Assembly: GCA_030544215.1 (NCBI GenBank)
Contig: JARZZO010000002.1
Location: 58,596,650 to 58,660,649 of the forward strand
Direction of reading: 5' to 3'
Length of the DNA: 64,000 bases
Source: Zantedeschia hybrid cultivar
Taxonomy: Eukaryota > Streptophyta > Magnoliopsida > Alismatales > Araceae
Shown here: positions 1 to 10,917 of the stretch, one piece after another
Position numbering within the stretch: the stretch's first letter is position 1
How the letters are laid out: every line of letters starts with the position of its first letter
Made by a program: the position numbers and the translations under genes
The notes under the pieces: model-generated
The model's input: only the letters and a program-made list of their open reading frames with translations
Told to the model about the DNA's origin: nothing
Database searches by the model: none

Positions 1-2215
1 AAGGAGTGTACAATAAATTAACTTCCACAAACCCACCCTACAAACCCAGTAAGACAAGGGGCGTTGTTCCCCATACAAAAACCCATGATTACATCAAAAT
101 GAAAGTTTAGATCCCTCCTCCACAGGATCACACATCCCTAAACATAATTATTTCCAACCCGTACTCCCAATCAACCAGGGAGCCAAAACTAAACATAGAT
201 CACAATCCCTTGGTCAGTCCACCCCTCAACCCTTCTAGACCCCCTAAGGCAACGGAGTTCCCCCTCATTTTTCCCTTGGAAATAAATTTCATCACCTTCC
301 CTGAAGATCTTACATTAATTCTCTCGGTCATTCTCTAAAAACTTGCATCTGACCGGTTTAAAAAGAAACCCAAAATACCTCTCAAACATTTCATCTCACC
401 AATATAAGTGTCTCTGATGGCCCAATCATGCTTGACTTGACAAATCTCTGCCGCGGACACCTCCCTTGTTAAAGCTCCTTTTGATTTTAGCAATTTCTCG
501 ATTCGGGCAAGTGTTTGAGACAGATCTGAGTCCCTGTCCTCACATCTTCTAGGACCATGGAAGTTAGAAATATGCAGGAGACTCAGCACCGCTGGCACGT
601 CCAGGAGTCCCAATCAGAATGTCCTCCTTAAGAATCTCCAAATCTGAAGACTGCTTAATAAAGCTGTGCCCTGGAGGTTTCTCGACCGCACCAATCTGAT
701 GCAAGCCCTCCAGCCTAGGCAGCGAAGAAGCAATGATATCCAGTCCTGATGAGGAGGTAGAGAAGGCTGTCACCAGCATAGATTGCAGAAAGAACCCATT
801 GGCTGCAAGAAGGTCTCCCTTTGCTGGGGGTCAATATCCAAAAGGGCCACACCAGTCAGTCCAGAGGTGATTCCAAGCTTCGCTGCCTCATCCCCTAGGG
901 TTACACCCCTAGTTGAAGCAGATGTCCATTCACAATCACATCCGATGGCCACCACTGCAACGTCAGGCTTACGGACCACCATCACCCTCTGCTTAAGATG
1001 ACCGACTGCTTCTACCCCCAATCCATATCTATAACAACCCCCCCCCCCCCGAGAGGGAACGGCAACCCACCACGATGCTGAAGAAGTCCCCATATGTGTC
1101 TAAGTATGCCTGTGCATGGGACATGCTTGACCTGTGCGTGGCCTGCTCTCATTTCAGTAGACACCCACACTACCCAATTTGAAGTCAAATTTGAACTTTC
1201 AAATGACCGGGCATGTCCTGTCCAGGCGAAGGGACCCACTTCACAGACGCAGCACAATGCAAGGAGTTGCTTGCAGCCACCAGCTGTATTCTTCCCAGTA
1301 CCAGGCATCCCTAGGGTTTTTAGGCCCCAAGAAGATGGAGCTGCCCCCCAGCCCCCCTGAACCACCATGCCTAGCCAAGATTTAGAGGACCTCTCACCAC
1401 CACCATCCACCCCACTACCCTCCGGGATCCAAACCTCAAAGTTAAAAGCCCAAGGGAGGAGACTGATCCTCATAGGAAGCCAGCTGTCCTCCATGGCAGC
1501 AGCACACAAACACAAATTTACCTGGTGTCCTCCATCCCCTTCTCATCCACTTTAACTACGAACCCAATGACTTAAGCTACCTTCTTCTTCTTCACCACCC
1601 CTGCCTTGAAAGAGCAGTGGAATACTCAAATCAACCCAAATTGGATTGCTTTTCAGATGTTCACACCAACCCCTGGTCCCCATCTCATTACCTCAAAATC
1701 AACTCTATCAACGTCAATGACCACATGTTTTCTAACAAGATCTCTTCCACCATCTTTTGAGTGGGGCATCCCATGAGCAATTTTCCCATCTCCAAGATGG
1801 CACACAGTCCATGTTGTCGTTCCGTCCGAGCAATACCCATCTTCTGTGCAATCGCCTACAACTGCACATCCAAAGCTGCACTCCTAAACACCAGATGGGA
1901 GGAAAGAATCTCCCATCTTTCCCCGTCAATCTCTTCGTTGGGTAAGTTAACACAAACCTCTCTAACAGGTGCAGATCAATAATCGATCTTTACCCTGGAT
2001 TTTGCTCCCCGCCAGGCATCCCTTCCCCAGAGCGCAGTCACAACTCAAGCAGCATGACCACCCAATGACCATAACAGAAGCACCAAAGACAGAGATGCTT
2101 CTCCGAGATATCTGATCTACCAGAGCTCCATCTCTCTTTCCCGTCCAGTTCTCTACCATCGTCGTCCCGTTTGTTTCTGCCCTTCTCAGCTCTCCCACGC
2201 ACATCTTTCAGGTAC
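1..2215 (-). pseudogene. LINE-0: decayed ORF1-only LINE-like relic (copy A)
   Basis: Reading on the minus strand, broken frames resemble the ORF1 (Gag-like) proteins of the LINEs further along. Near 2080-2050 a CLWCFCYGHW stretch matches the first half of a CCHC knuckle (compare CFRCLQLGHW in LINE-1). Further on, around 1560, lies a VVKVDEKGMEDTR-like segment in the position of the RRM-like/DUF4283-like domain. A helical, charged C-terminal frame (613-335) follows, then about 300 bp without coding up to position 1. Several stops and frameshifts break it. No endonuclease or reverse transcriptase follows within the copies. Assignment as LINE ORF1 is inference from these short matches; an unrelated decayed gene is possible. 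Confidence 0.4.
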
Positions 2216-3787
2216 CCAAAACTTTAATATAGCATATAAGAAGACAAAATGAAAACTAAAAACTGTTCACAGATGAAAATGTCAAATCGCAACCATTATG
2301 AATAGTGGGATTGCACCGATAATGGATTCAAAGCAGAAATCTAATGAGATATTATCCAGAAGAGAAAACCAAGAAATCAGAAACATCACAATAGGGGTGT
2401 CAATGGGCCAGACTTGAAGAAGCCTAAGCTCAACCTGGTTTATGAAGCACAGACCGGGCCTGGGGAAAAGGTAAGTTTTTGCACAATTGACCCAGCCTGG
2501 TCTATTCTCCCGAAAGCCCAGTTTAATCCAGCCTGCCTTGGCTTTTAGAGAGGCAAAAACAGTACCCAAATATGGGTTATAGGTTGATAGATCGACATGC
2601 GACTGCAATCTGAGGGGCATGACAAGTGTTAAGGTCCACAAGCTGTAGGGAAATCTAGTGAAGGGTTAAATGAGAATGGGATAAGGATTAAGTTTAAGGG
2701 GGAAAATGCATATAAGCACACAAGATTGGCTGGCAGAGCCAAGTAGCCAACATGGTATGTGAGCCACCCCGGTCATGTACTTCAACATATCAGTCAATTT
2801 CATATCTCAAAGTCTTTTTATTCTAGATTCATCACACACTTCAAGTCTTCAACATAACAAGCCAACCATGTACCTTTATTTTTTAAATTATAGATTTTAC
2901 ACCCTTTCATTGTTCATTCTAGTGATTTACATAACTTTTGAAAGATGAGAGATATTTAGTAACATACACGCTGAACACATGCTGACAGCCTGTCAAGTAT
3001 TCGAATGGGGCCTCATATTGGCACTTAAAAGTTTTCTACATTTACTAGATGAATATTAAAGCCTACTCATATGTTCATCTTCTTGCATCTTTCCCAACGC
3101 TTGTAAGTTGTAAACGCCCAATCTATATTCTTGCATCTTTCCCAAAGCTTGTAAGTTGTAGAAGTCCAATGTATATGTATATACACCAGATATGTTGCCT
3201 AGGAGGAAGATGCATCAAAGCGAAATCTTGAGCACAAACCACACCCAGAAAAGGTAGGATGCATCTCAAATTCTGCCAAAGCTAAGAGACACATCAAATG
3301 GCTTACATTTAAATCTTTGGCAATCAGATACTCTAGATTAATTTCAAAAACTACTGCTATGCATGAAATCTAAAGTTGTCCCCAAGTCTAAGCTTTCATC
3401 AACTGGAACAGAAAAGGCACTGGAAAATCTAAATCTGGAGTTTGGATGATTATATTTCCCTACAATTGTATCAAACTTTCAAATTTATATAGACACGAAA
3501 TGAGTTTTTGAGTTGTGCATTGACTTGACAGATGTTTGGTTGTTGCCAAAGTGACTCTACTCCACAAACCTAGCCCCATGCATGTGTTGACACAGACCTT
3601 GTGAATCACATATGCACATTAGTTACTACATGAACAATTATGTCACACAGGTTTATGCCCCAAAAATGAAGATTTCTTGGAAAATATGACAAGACTCTAG
3701 AAAAATTATTGCCTTAAATTAAAAAAATTATAATATTACCACAGGAGTACTACAAACAATGCTCAACCATACTACAACCAATGTTTT
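2216..3787. other. Noncoding stretch between LINE-0 and LINE-3 (copy A)
   Basis: No gene is visible. A GGGGTGTCAATGG sequence at 2395 resembles the terminus of a common plant hAT MITE, but no partner end was found. The stretch contains a 48-bp direct repeat (separate entry). The equivalent stretches are 36321-37322 in copy B (shortened by a 560-bp deletion) and 48132-49710 in copy C. Confidence 0.6.
3082..3177. repeat. 48-bp direct tandem repeat, two units (copy A)
   Basis: Two adjacent units, 3082-3129 and 3130-3177, each starting CTTGCATCTTTCCCAA, differ at a handful of bases. The same pair is present in copy C, so it predates the duplication. Copy B has lost it by deletion. Confidence 0.9.
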
Positions 3788-4970
3788 TTTCTTTTTTTGG
3801 AAAAGTGACGAAGGTCACAATTTCATTGATTAAGGTAACAGGTACAAGGCAGAAGTCCAAAAGGAAAAAGCCTCTCATCCCACTAGTGAACTGGATGAAA
3901 AGGTACACACTAGAAACTTGAAGGAAAAAACTGTTTTATCAAAGGAATAAAACAGCTAAGACAACCATAAGAGAACAAGAAACGGAATTAAGAAATCCTC
4001 ATCTTCCATTGCCTTCCTTTCGTCAACAGATCCTGATTACAGTGTTGGTACAGTCCTGCAGGTTTTGCCCAGTCAGCAGCAACCTGCAGAGCTTTCCCAG
4101 CAAGCCCGCTACCACTTTCAAATTCTCCTCTAAAAATCCTTCCATTCCTCTCGAGCCAGACTGACCAAAGCAGAGCAGGGCACAGTAGAGACCATAAGCA
4201 CCTTAGAGCTGGAAAAGGACACGTATGATTCCACCATCTGATATGCTCCATAACAGAAGAGTGAAGCCTCCACCTAATACCAAGAAGCCTACACAGGATT
4301 TCCCATTGCGCAATAATGATACCACAACCCAAAAACAGGTGATTCTGGTCCTCTTCAACAGAAGCGCAAAACATGCATTTAGAGCAGGATCTGGTGAAGA
4401 TTCTACTAATCCTTTTAGCCGTTGGCAACCTGTTCCAGGTTATCTTCCAGAAAAACAATCTGATTTTGCTTGGTAAATCATGAGACCAAACAATATCACT
4501 CCACCACACTTTGCATCCTCCATCACTAAGAATCTTCACAAGGGAATTAACAGAAAATTCTCCATTCGAGTTCCATCTCCAAGCCCTTTTATCCTGTCGG
4601 TCTGAGGTTAAGTGCAGCTGATTAAAACTATTGAGCACAGTGATAAGCTCCTCAAATTGCAATTCAGTGGGATTTCTTCTGAGCAGTAATTCCAATCGTC
4701 CTCTGCTAATATAAGAGCATACATAGGTACTGTCTCTTCAGAATTCCTGACAACTGAAAACAGGTTACTGAACTGATTTGCCAAAATGAGATCGGACCAC
4801 CATTTATCCTTCCAAAACATAATATGTTGACCATTCCCTAAACACATAGTGTAAGAAACTGAAACTATATCAGCAGTTCTCACAATCTATTTCCAGATAG
4901 GTGACACAAAGATTGGGAAAAATTTTGCCATAGGGAAAACATCTGGCCTTTTGATTACTTGTCAACTTAT
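3788..4970 (-). mobile_element. LINE-3: 5'-truncated LINE, ORF2 C-terminus (copy A)
   Basis: The minus strand encodes the C-terminal part of a LINE ORF2 in frames 4883-4608 and 4695-3988. It begins with a VRTADIVS...NGQHIMFWKDKWW segment, which sits after the reverse transcriptase in plant LINEs. It continues through the zf-RVT domain (IRLFFWKITWNRLPTAKR, then a Cys/His pattern CMFCASVEEDQNHLFLGC) and ends with a WLERNGRIFRGE motif. At least one in-frame stop lies just upstream (about 4890). The 3' end runs into a T-rich tract at 3783-3800 on the plus strand, equivalent to a poly(A) tail on the element strand. The reverse transcriptase and endonuclease are missing, so it is a dead insertion shared by all three copies. 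The 5' limit is approximate. Confidence 0.85.
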
Positions 4971-5458
4971 CCAACCATGGTTTGTTTCAAATGAGGGATG
5001 GATACACGAAGGAAAACAAGCAAGAGTTGAGTTACACTGACCCTGTGACTGGACCAAAACGACCCTGTGACTGGACCAAAACGACGTTGGGTGGGATAAT
5101 GATTCCTTGACTCCTCCCCATTCATCTTGATACAATCTTAGTCGGTTGAGGACACAACCAGATTAGATCATATTCAAGAAATAAAGCCTTATGTACCTCG
5201 CCTTCTGATTTGTCAGGCTATCAATATAATTTGTCAGGCTCTCAAGTGTCTTCATCTACATATAATCTTCTAATGTATACATTTCCAAGCCATCCCTTCT
5301 CTTTCAAAATTCAAACATGGGCCTTACCCTTTTGATTCATGCTTTCATGAAAAAGATAATTGAGTGGAAAAGAATGGGTGCACTCTGGTATGCCCCTTTT
5401 CTGCTTGTGTTCTCCGTAAATTATACTATAAAATATCTACAGTCCATAAATACTAATC
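4971..5458. other. Noncoding flank with 22-bp tandem duplication (copy A)
   Basis: No gene seen. The 22-bp unit starting GACCCTGTGACTGG occurs twice in tandem (5039-5060 and 5061-5082) in copy A but only once in copy B, so it is a post-duplication change. Equivalents are 38511-38968 (B) and 50683-51003 (C, shortened). Confidence 0.7.
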
Positions 5459-5707
5459 TTTTTTTTTTTTAAATGTGGGATGGTACTTGTATGATAAAGA
5501 AAAAGTGTACATGTACAGTTAAGAAGGGAAAAGAACCGAATCCCCCCTATACAAAACACCAAAAAGGTGCATTCCCCCACTCATCTCTCCTGCAGAAGAC
5601 AAAACAGGGAGTTACAAGAGTCCAAATTACAAGATACTTTAGCTCACCCTAGAACCTTCTTACAAACAAAAGAGAAAATCCTATTCGGAGTGCCCGCTTC
5701 CTGCCTA
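5459..5707 (-). mobile_element. LINE-4: LINE 3' tail insertion (copy A)
   Basis: A 250-bp insertion beginning with a T-tract and GTGGGATGGTAC on the plus strand, the 3'-terminal signature of the LINEs here. No domain is encoded; it is 3' UTR only. The left target duplication AAATACTAATC (5448-5458) is clear. The right one is eroded in this copy by a small deletion but intact in B and C. Confidence 0.8.
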
Positions 5708-6076
5708 AAAATACTATCCTCACAATATAAATTTGTGAAAAAGTAAATACTCTATAAGTGAGAAAGAGGATATCTTCAGTCTAGCATCCAATCCCATATA
5801 ATCAAGAGGTGGAAAGACACATTCAGTCTTCCGGATAGTGTAAACTCTTCTACATGTTAATGCAGAAATCAAGAACATGGCAGACCCTAGAAAGGATATT
5901 GGTGTGGGGTAGCTCCCTAGCTAATTTATACCACAGCTTAAATGTATTGCCAAACTCGAGGCATATCCATAGATTATTAACGGGAAGATTCAGTTAGCAG
6001 TGAAGAAATGTTGTGGTATATGATTCAAAAGAAATTGTCAGATAGGGAAGGAAGGGGATTTTCTGAGCCTAATATA
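5708..6076. other. Noncoding host flank (copy A)
   Basis: No gene or element recognised. Equivalent to 39222-39617 in B and 51259-51654 in C. Confidence 0.6.
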
Positions 6077-6153
6077 GCAGAGTCAGCCAATTAGGTGGTA
6101 CAATCCACTAATTTATTTCCAAAAAAAAAAAAAGCAGAGTCAGCCAATTAGGT
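6077..6153 (+). mobile_element. Micro-LINE insertion between 20-bp target duplications (copy A)
   Basis: GCAGAGTCAGCCAATTAGGT occurs at 6077-6096 and again at 6134-6153. Between them lie only 24 bp resembling the LINE-2 3' end (GGTACAATCCAC core) plus a run of 13 A (6121-6133). This is the footprint of a LINE integration aborted after a few dozen bases of reverse transcription, in plus orientation. Confidence 0.9.
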
Positions 6154-6470
6154 AGGCATACGTCTGACAAGAGAATATGGAGATGGGAAACCAGAATTTC
6201 CCTTACCATTAAATGCAATGTCATCTTGTCCGATGGGGATTGTAAAGTTGTGAAGTAGCATGCTACTATAAAAATCATATATCAGGAGTTGGTCTTTCTC
6301 TTTAAGTCTGCCCCAAAATAAAAGTATGAAACCAGCACAACAAGGCACCTGCCTGTTTTATGAGATCCAAATTGAAAAAGAAAATGGGCCATTTATTTCT
6401 TCCATAGTTGTCAAGGCATATCTAGGCATTGCCTAGGTGACCTCGCGCAAAGCCAGGGCCAAGGTGCAGG

Positions 6471-6661
6471 GATGGAATTCTGGCACGGATCGAGAGGCTG
6501 GATCGGAACCCGCTGATCCCAATCCAAATCGGGATCAGATTGGCCAGAATAGGCAGGGATCGGCCGATTTTGGCCGGATCAGGACCCACTGATCCCGATC
6601 CAGATTGTCCCGATCCGAATAGGCTAATCCGGATCGAGATCGACCGATTCTGCATTCCATG
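6471..6661. mobile_element. GATCCG-rich hAT-type MITE (copy A)
   Basis: A 191-bp insertion with imperfect terminal inverted repeats (GATGGAATTC at the left, CATGGAATGC read inward from the right) and a subterminal mass of GATCCG/CGGATC motifs. It is flanked by an 8-bp duplication, GGTGCAGG at 6463-6470 and GGTGTAGG at 6662-6669. It sits inside a larger repeat that begins near 6406 with TTGTCAAGGC...GCCTAGG. No coding capacity; it would need a hAT transposase in trans. Confidence 0.8.
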
Positions 6662-6669
6662 GGTGTAGG

Positions 6670-7155
6670 GGCACCTATCGAAAACAGCAAAAAAGCACCC
6701 AAGGTGCTCGCTTGAGTAGCCAAGAAAGTTGAAGCTGAAGCCTGGGCCAATTGAACCAAATTAGGATTGGATCCATTTGGTTCCCTTAAAAGCACGCCAA
6801 CCAAACACAACCAACGCCCCTAGGCCCCCATTTGATCCCCTACCTTTCTAGGGTTCGTATGTCCTGCTCTCCACCGTCGATCCACCCCCTCCAAAGGCCA
6901 CCGTCAAACACCATTTCTTCTGCATCTCTCTCCACATCCGGTGCCAGCAGGAGGTTCTTCTCTTCACACCATGCCCTCTCCCCTCTGTGTCTTAATCTCC
7001 ACAACACCCCCCCTTCTTCTCTACACCCCAGTCCCATGTTGTCTCTCCATTAACCTCCCCTGCCCGTCCTCTCTCTGTGTCTCTCCACACACCCGTGGAA
7101 GCCCTACCACCCTGACAACTATGATTTCTTTACAGAGAAAGCAAACATGTGTTTT
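6670..7155. other. Noncoding, pyrimidine-rich stretch before LINE-1 (copy A)
   Basis: From about 6840 the plus strand is C/T-rich with CTAGGGTTCG, resembling a plant 5' leader, but no frame is convincing. Equivalents are 40212-40702 (B) and 52248-52735 (C). Confidence 0.5.
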
Positions 7156-7372
7156 GAATTCTATATTATTATTATTTTTTAAAACGTGGATGGTACCATA
7201 TTAATGTATTAAACAGAAAACGAGGCGAATGTACAAGGCATGAGAACAAAAAACCCTTTAGATTCCCTCCATACAAAAGGCACCGAAATGGTGCAGCCCT
7301 CAATTATTCCCCAAACTAACAAAAAAGGATGACATATTCACTTCCTGATTACAAAAAGCCACCACCCACTCC

Positions 7373-10300
7373 CTAACAGAAGAACACACAAAAGGACCCC
7401 ACATGCTCTAATATGAGAGCTTCCTTGCGGTAGACTCTCTTGTTCCACTCACTCCAAATGGCCCATAGGGTCACGTGCAAAATCAGCCACCAAACTCTAG
7501 CATCCGCCCTGGGAGTAAACTGTCCTGCCCAAAACAACAAGAGTTCCTGGACTGAAGATATGGCGTCAATGCAATCGCTTTGTAGCTTCAGCTTACTGAA
7601 CACAAAGTACCAAACCTGACGAGTGAAATAAGGATGTGGTCCATGGTCTCCTCCTCCTCTCTACACAAAGGACAAAGAGTAGATAACCGTTGTATGAAAA
7701 TAGCCAATCTGTCACAAGTCAGGAGTCGTCCAAGAGATATTCTCCACATCAGCACCTTGACCTTCATCGGACTCTTTGGCTTCCAAACTTGCTTGTAGTA
7801 AGGATATTGAAGACCACCATCCGCAATCCTCTGATAGGCAGACCTCATAGAGAAAGACCCAAAAGGTTTCCACTCCCATCTACACGAATATATTGTGTCC
7901 GTCAACATATTAAAATCTTGTAGGAGCAGCAAAAGTGTGAAGAAGTCTTCAATTTCATTATCTATCATCTCCCTTCTGAAGTGCGGCAGCCAAGTACCCC
8001 TCTCCTCTCCGCACTAGGAGTAAAAGCTTGCGCCACAACTTCTTGTGTATAGGAGGATAATAGCAAAGAAAGAAGGGGAAATCCTGGACAACAGGGCAGG
8101 AGAACACCACTTATCCAACCAGAATCGGCTCGACTCTCCACTATTCAACGACACAAAAGTGGTTGACTCCACAATATCAGCACTCTCAAGGATGCCCTTC
8201 CATACATTAGACACTCTATAGAGAGAGTCAAGCATGAGATCCCACAGTCTGGCTATAGCATAATATTTGTGCCGGACAACTTCCCACCAGATTCCAGAGT
8301 CCACCATCCCCAGCCTTCAAAGCCATTTGGACAAAAGTGCCATATTGAAGTAACCCTTAATTCCCAGTCCTCCATTTTCCTTACTCCTACTAATCCTGCC
8401 CCAAGATAAGTCAAAACCCCCTATCCAAGGTTGATCTCCACTTCCCTTCTAGAAAAAGCGACGTCTAATGGCTTCAAGCTGCTTCTCCACCATCCTAGGT
8501 ATCTTGAATATGGACAAAAAATAGATAGGCAGACTATCCAGCACTGATTTGCAGAGCACCAACCTTCCCCGATAAGAATTTTCCTTTTCAGCCTGCAAGC
8601 TTGCCTTCAAATTTCTAAACCACCCTCTGCTAATCCCTGCAAAGTAACTTGCCCGGGGTGAGTGGAAGACCCAAATAGGTAACAGAGAAGCTCCCAATTT
8701 TACAGCCCAAAATTGTGGCTGCCCTACTCATCTCCCTGTCCCCCATGTTAATCCCTATCACTTGACTTTTATGAAAATTCACCTTCAAGCCTGTGATTTC
8801 ATCAAGAATATCCAAGATAAATAGATCCACAAATAGCTGATCTTCATCACAAGGAAAAAACAAAATAGTGTCGTCAACATGCTAGAGATGAGTGATGTGA
8901 CTGTCTATGGACTCTATCCGAGAGCCAGCAATATAGGCAGCCAACACTCCCTGTCCCACATTCTGCTCAACACATTTGCCACCAACACAGAGCAGGGGAG
9001 ACATAGGGTCCCCCTGCCTAAGAATCCCCCACCGAGGAAATAAGAGGTAGGACTCCCATTCAACAGAACTGCAAAGGAAGTAGAGGACAAGCAAGCCCTA
9101 ATCCATTCAATCCACTTTCCTCCAAATCGCATCTTGGCAAGAACCTCTAAAAAGGCACCTCCAATTTATTCTATCATATACTTTCTCAAAGTCTAACTTG
9201 AGCACCATTCCTTGTTGCCGCTGCTGCTTCATAGCATAGGTGCACTCATGAGTCACTAAAAAATTATCTTGAATCTGTCTGCCTCTAATGAAGCCGCTCT
9301 GGTTGGGACCCACTATTTTGTGAACCACCTTTTCCAATCTTGAAGCCAACATCTTGGAAATGATTTTGTATACCCCATTCAACAGACCAATTGGCCCATA
9401 CTCAGCCAAGTTGTCTGCACCTTGCCTCTTGGGAATGAGCACCAAGTAAGTCTTATTAATACCTACCATATGTGCCTCCCCTTCATGGAATTCCTGCACC
9501 GCCTTCAACAGCAAGCTCTTGACAATCTCCCAACAATGCTGATAGAACAACAAAGGAAAGCCATCAGGCCCAGCCGCTTTATCCCAACCAAAGCAAAGAT
9601 TGTCCTTCTGACTTCTTCCTCTGGAAAATCAGCCAATAAATCATTTCTCTCCTCCTCCAAAAGGTGAGGAAGCAAATCATCCATGAAGGTAGGCCTCCAA
9701 TAGTCCTCCTCAATGTACAGGGAAGAATAGAAACCCTTGATATGAGAATTAAGGTCCTCCTTCCTAGTGATGATCTGATCTCCCACCCTAAGAGAGTTGA
9801 CCAAGTTCCATCTCCTTCTGCCAGAAGCAATATGCTGGAAGTAGACAGTGTTTCTGTCCCCTTCTTTCACCCACCTATCTCTAGATCTCTGTTTCCAATA
9901 AATTTCTTCTTTCAGAAGGATCTCCTAGTATTCAACCTTAAGGTTCTCTCTCAAAGTGTTGTCTTCTTTATCTATTAACTCAGTCTCCTCCAAAGCATCC
10001 AATCCGTCAATATGCTCAAGCAGGATCTTCTTAGCTTCTGTACCTGGCAACAAACGGGAGGCTCCCCACAAAAAGAGTGCATGAGCCAAGGACTTCAACT
10101 TGGAGATCAAAGAAGCCATGGCTGATCTTCCAACGTCCTAAACATCCCAGACCCTCCTCACCTCTTCCATAAAACCCTCTTCCCTCAACAAATACTTCTC
10201 AAATCTGAATCTAGGCTTGATGTGACTTTTGGCATTAGTCCTGAGAAGGGTAGGCTTGTGGCCCAAGATCGGTCTCTACAAACAAGAAGCCTGAAGATGA

Positions 10301-10917
10301 GGATATTGATCCTCCCACTCCACTAACACAAGGAACCCATCAAGTCTAGAACAGGATGGGTCCTTTTTGAAACTAAACCAAGTGAATATGGAGTTGGATG
10401 TGGGGATGTCAATCAATGCAGCTTCTACAATGAAATCTTGAAAATCTGCCATTACTCTTGTGATATGATGGCTATCCGACCTCTCTAAAATTGTTGTAGT
10501 TGCATTATAGTCCCCTGCCACACAATAGGGCCTGCCTGCAAGCTGAATAAAAATTAGGATTTCATTCCACAGCTCCTTATCTTCTCTGCCTTGGGGCCTA
10601 TAGACCCCAATAAAATCCCAAAAGGAAACCATCATCTGAATTGCGGAAGGTAACAAAGAGCCAATGCCTAATCACTTGTATGCCCACCTCCTTCACAATA
10701 TAGTCATTCCACAAGAGCACTACCTGATGATGGGGAAAAGGCCCCTTTAGATAGCCTACTTCCTCCAAGCTCCCTCAGGACCTCCTCACTGCCCCTCTTC
10801 AATTTTAGTCTCCTGGATATAGAGAATGTCAATTTTACATCTCCTAACGAACTCCCTCACCACCACCCTCTTGTCCCTCCCCCCAATTCCCCTAACATTC
10901 CACGTCACTATACGCAT
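7373..10917 (-). pseudogene. LINE-1 ORF2 (endonuclease-reverse transcriptase), broken
   Basis: ORF2 supplies target-site nicking and reverse transcription. It starts at 10917 with MRIVTWNVRGIGG, the N-terminal motif of APE-type endonucleases, followed by IQETK. A VAGDYNAT motif lies near 10520. The reverse transcriptase follows in frames 9870-9505 (MKEGDRNTVYFQHIASGRRR), 9553-9107 (LKLDFEKVYDRINW, QSGFIRGRQIQDNF), 9132-8882 and 8863-8630 (ATILGCKIGSF..YLGLPL). The active-site motif, normally FADD, reads HVDD directly after an in-frame TAG near 8880. zf-RVT follows (WKPKSPMKVKVLMWR; CPLCREEEETMDHIL), then an AIWSEWNKRVY end motif. Many frameshifts make it non-functional. Confidence 0.88.

Noticed and set aside
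2393..2641. hAT MITE starting GGGGTGTCAATGG
   Set aside because: Only one end is visible. No inverted partner or 8-bp duplication could be found, so it is mentioned only inside the noncoding entry.
3783..3800. Target-site duplication for LINE-3 (ACAACCAATG against a CCAACCATGG near 4970)
   Set aside because: The match is short, gapped and not improved in copies B or C.
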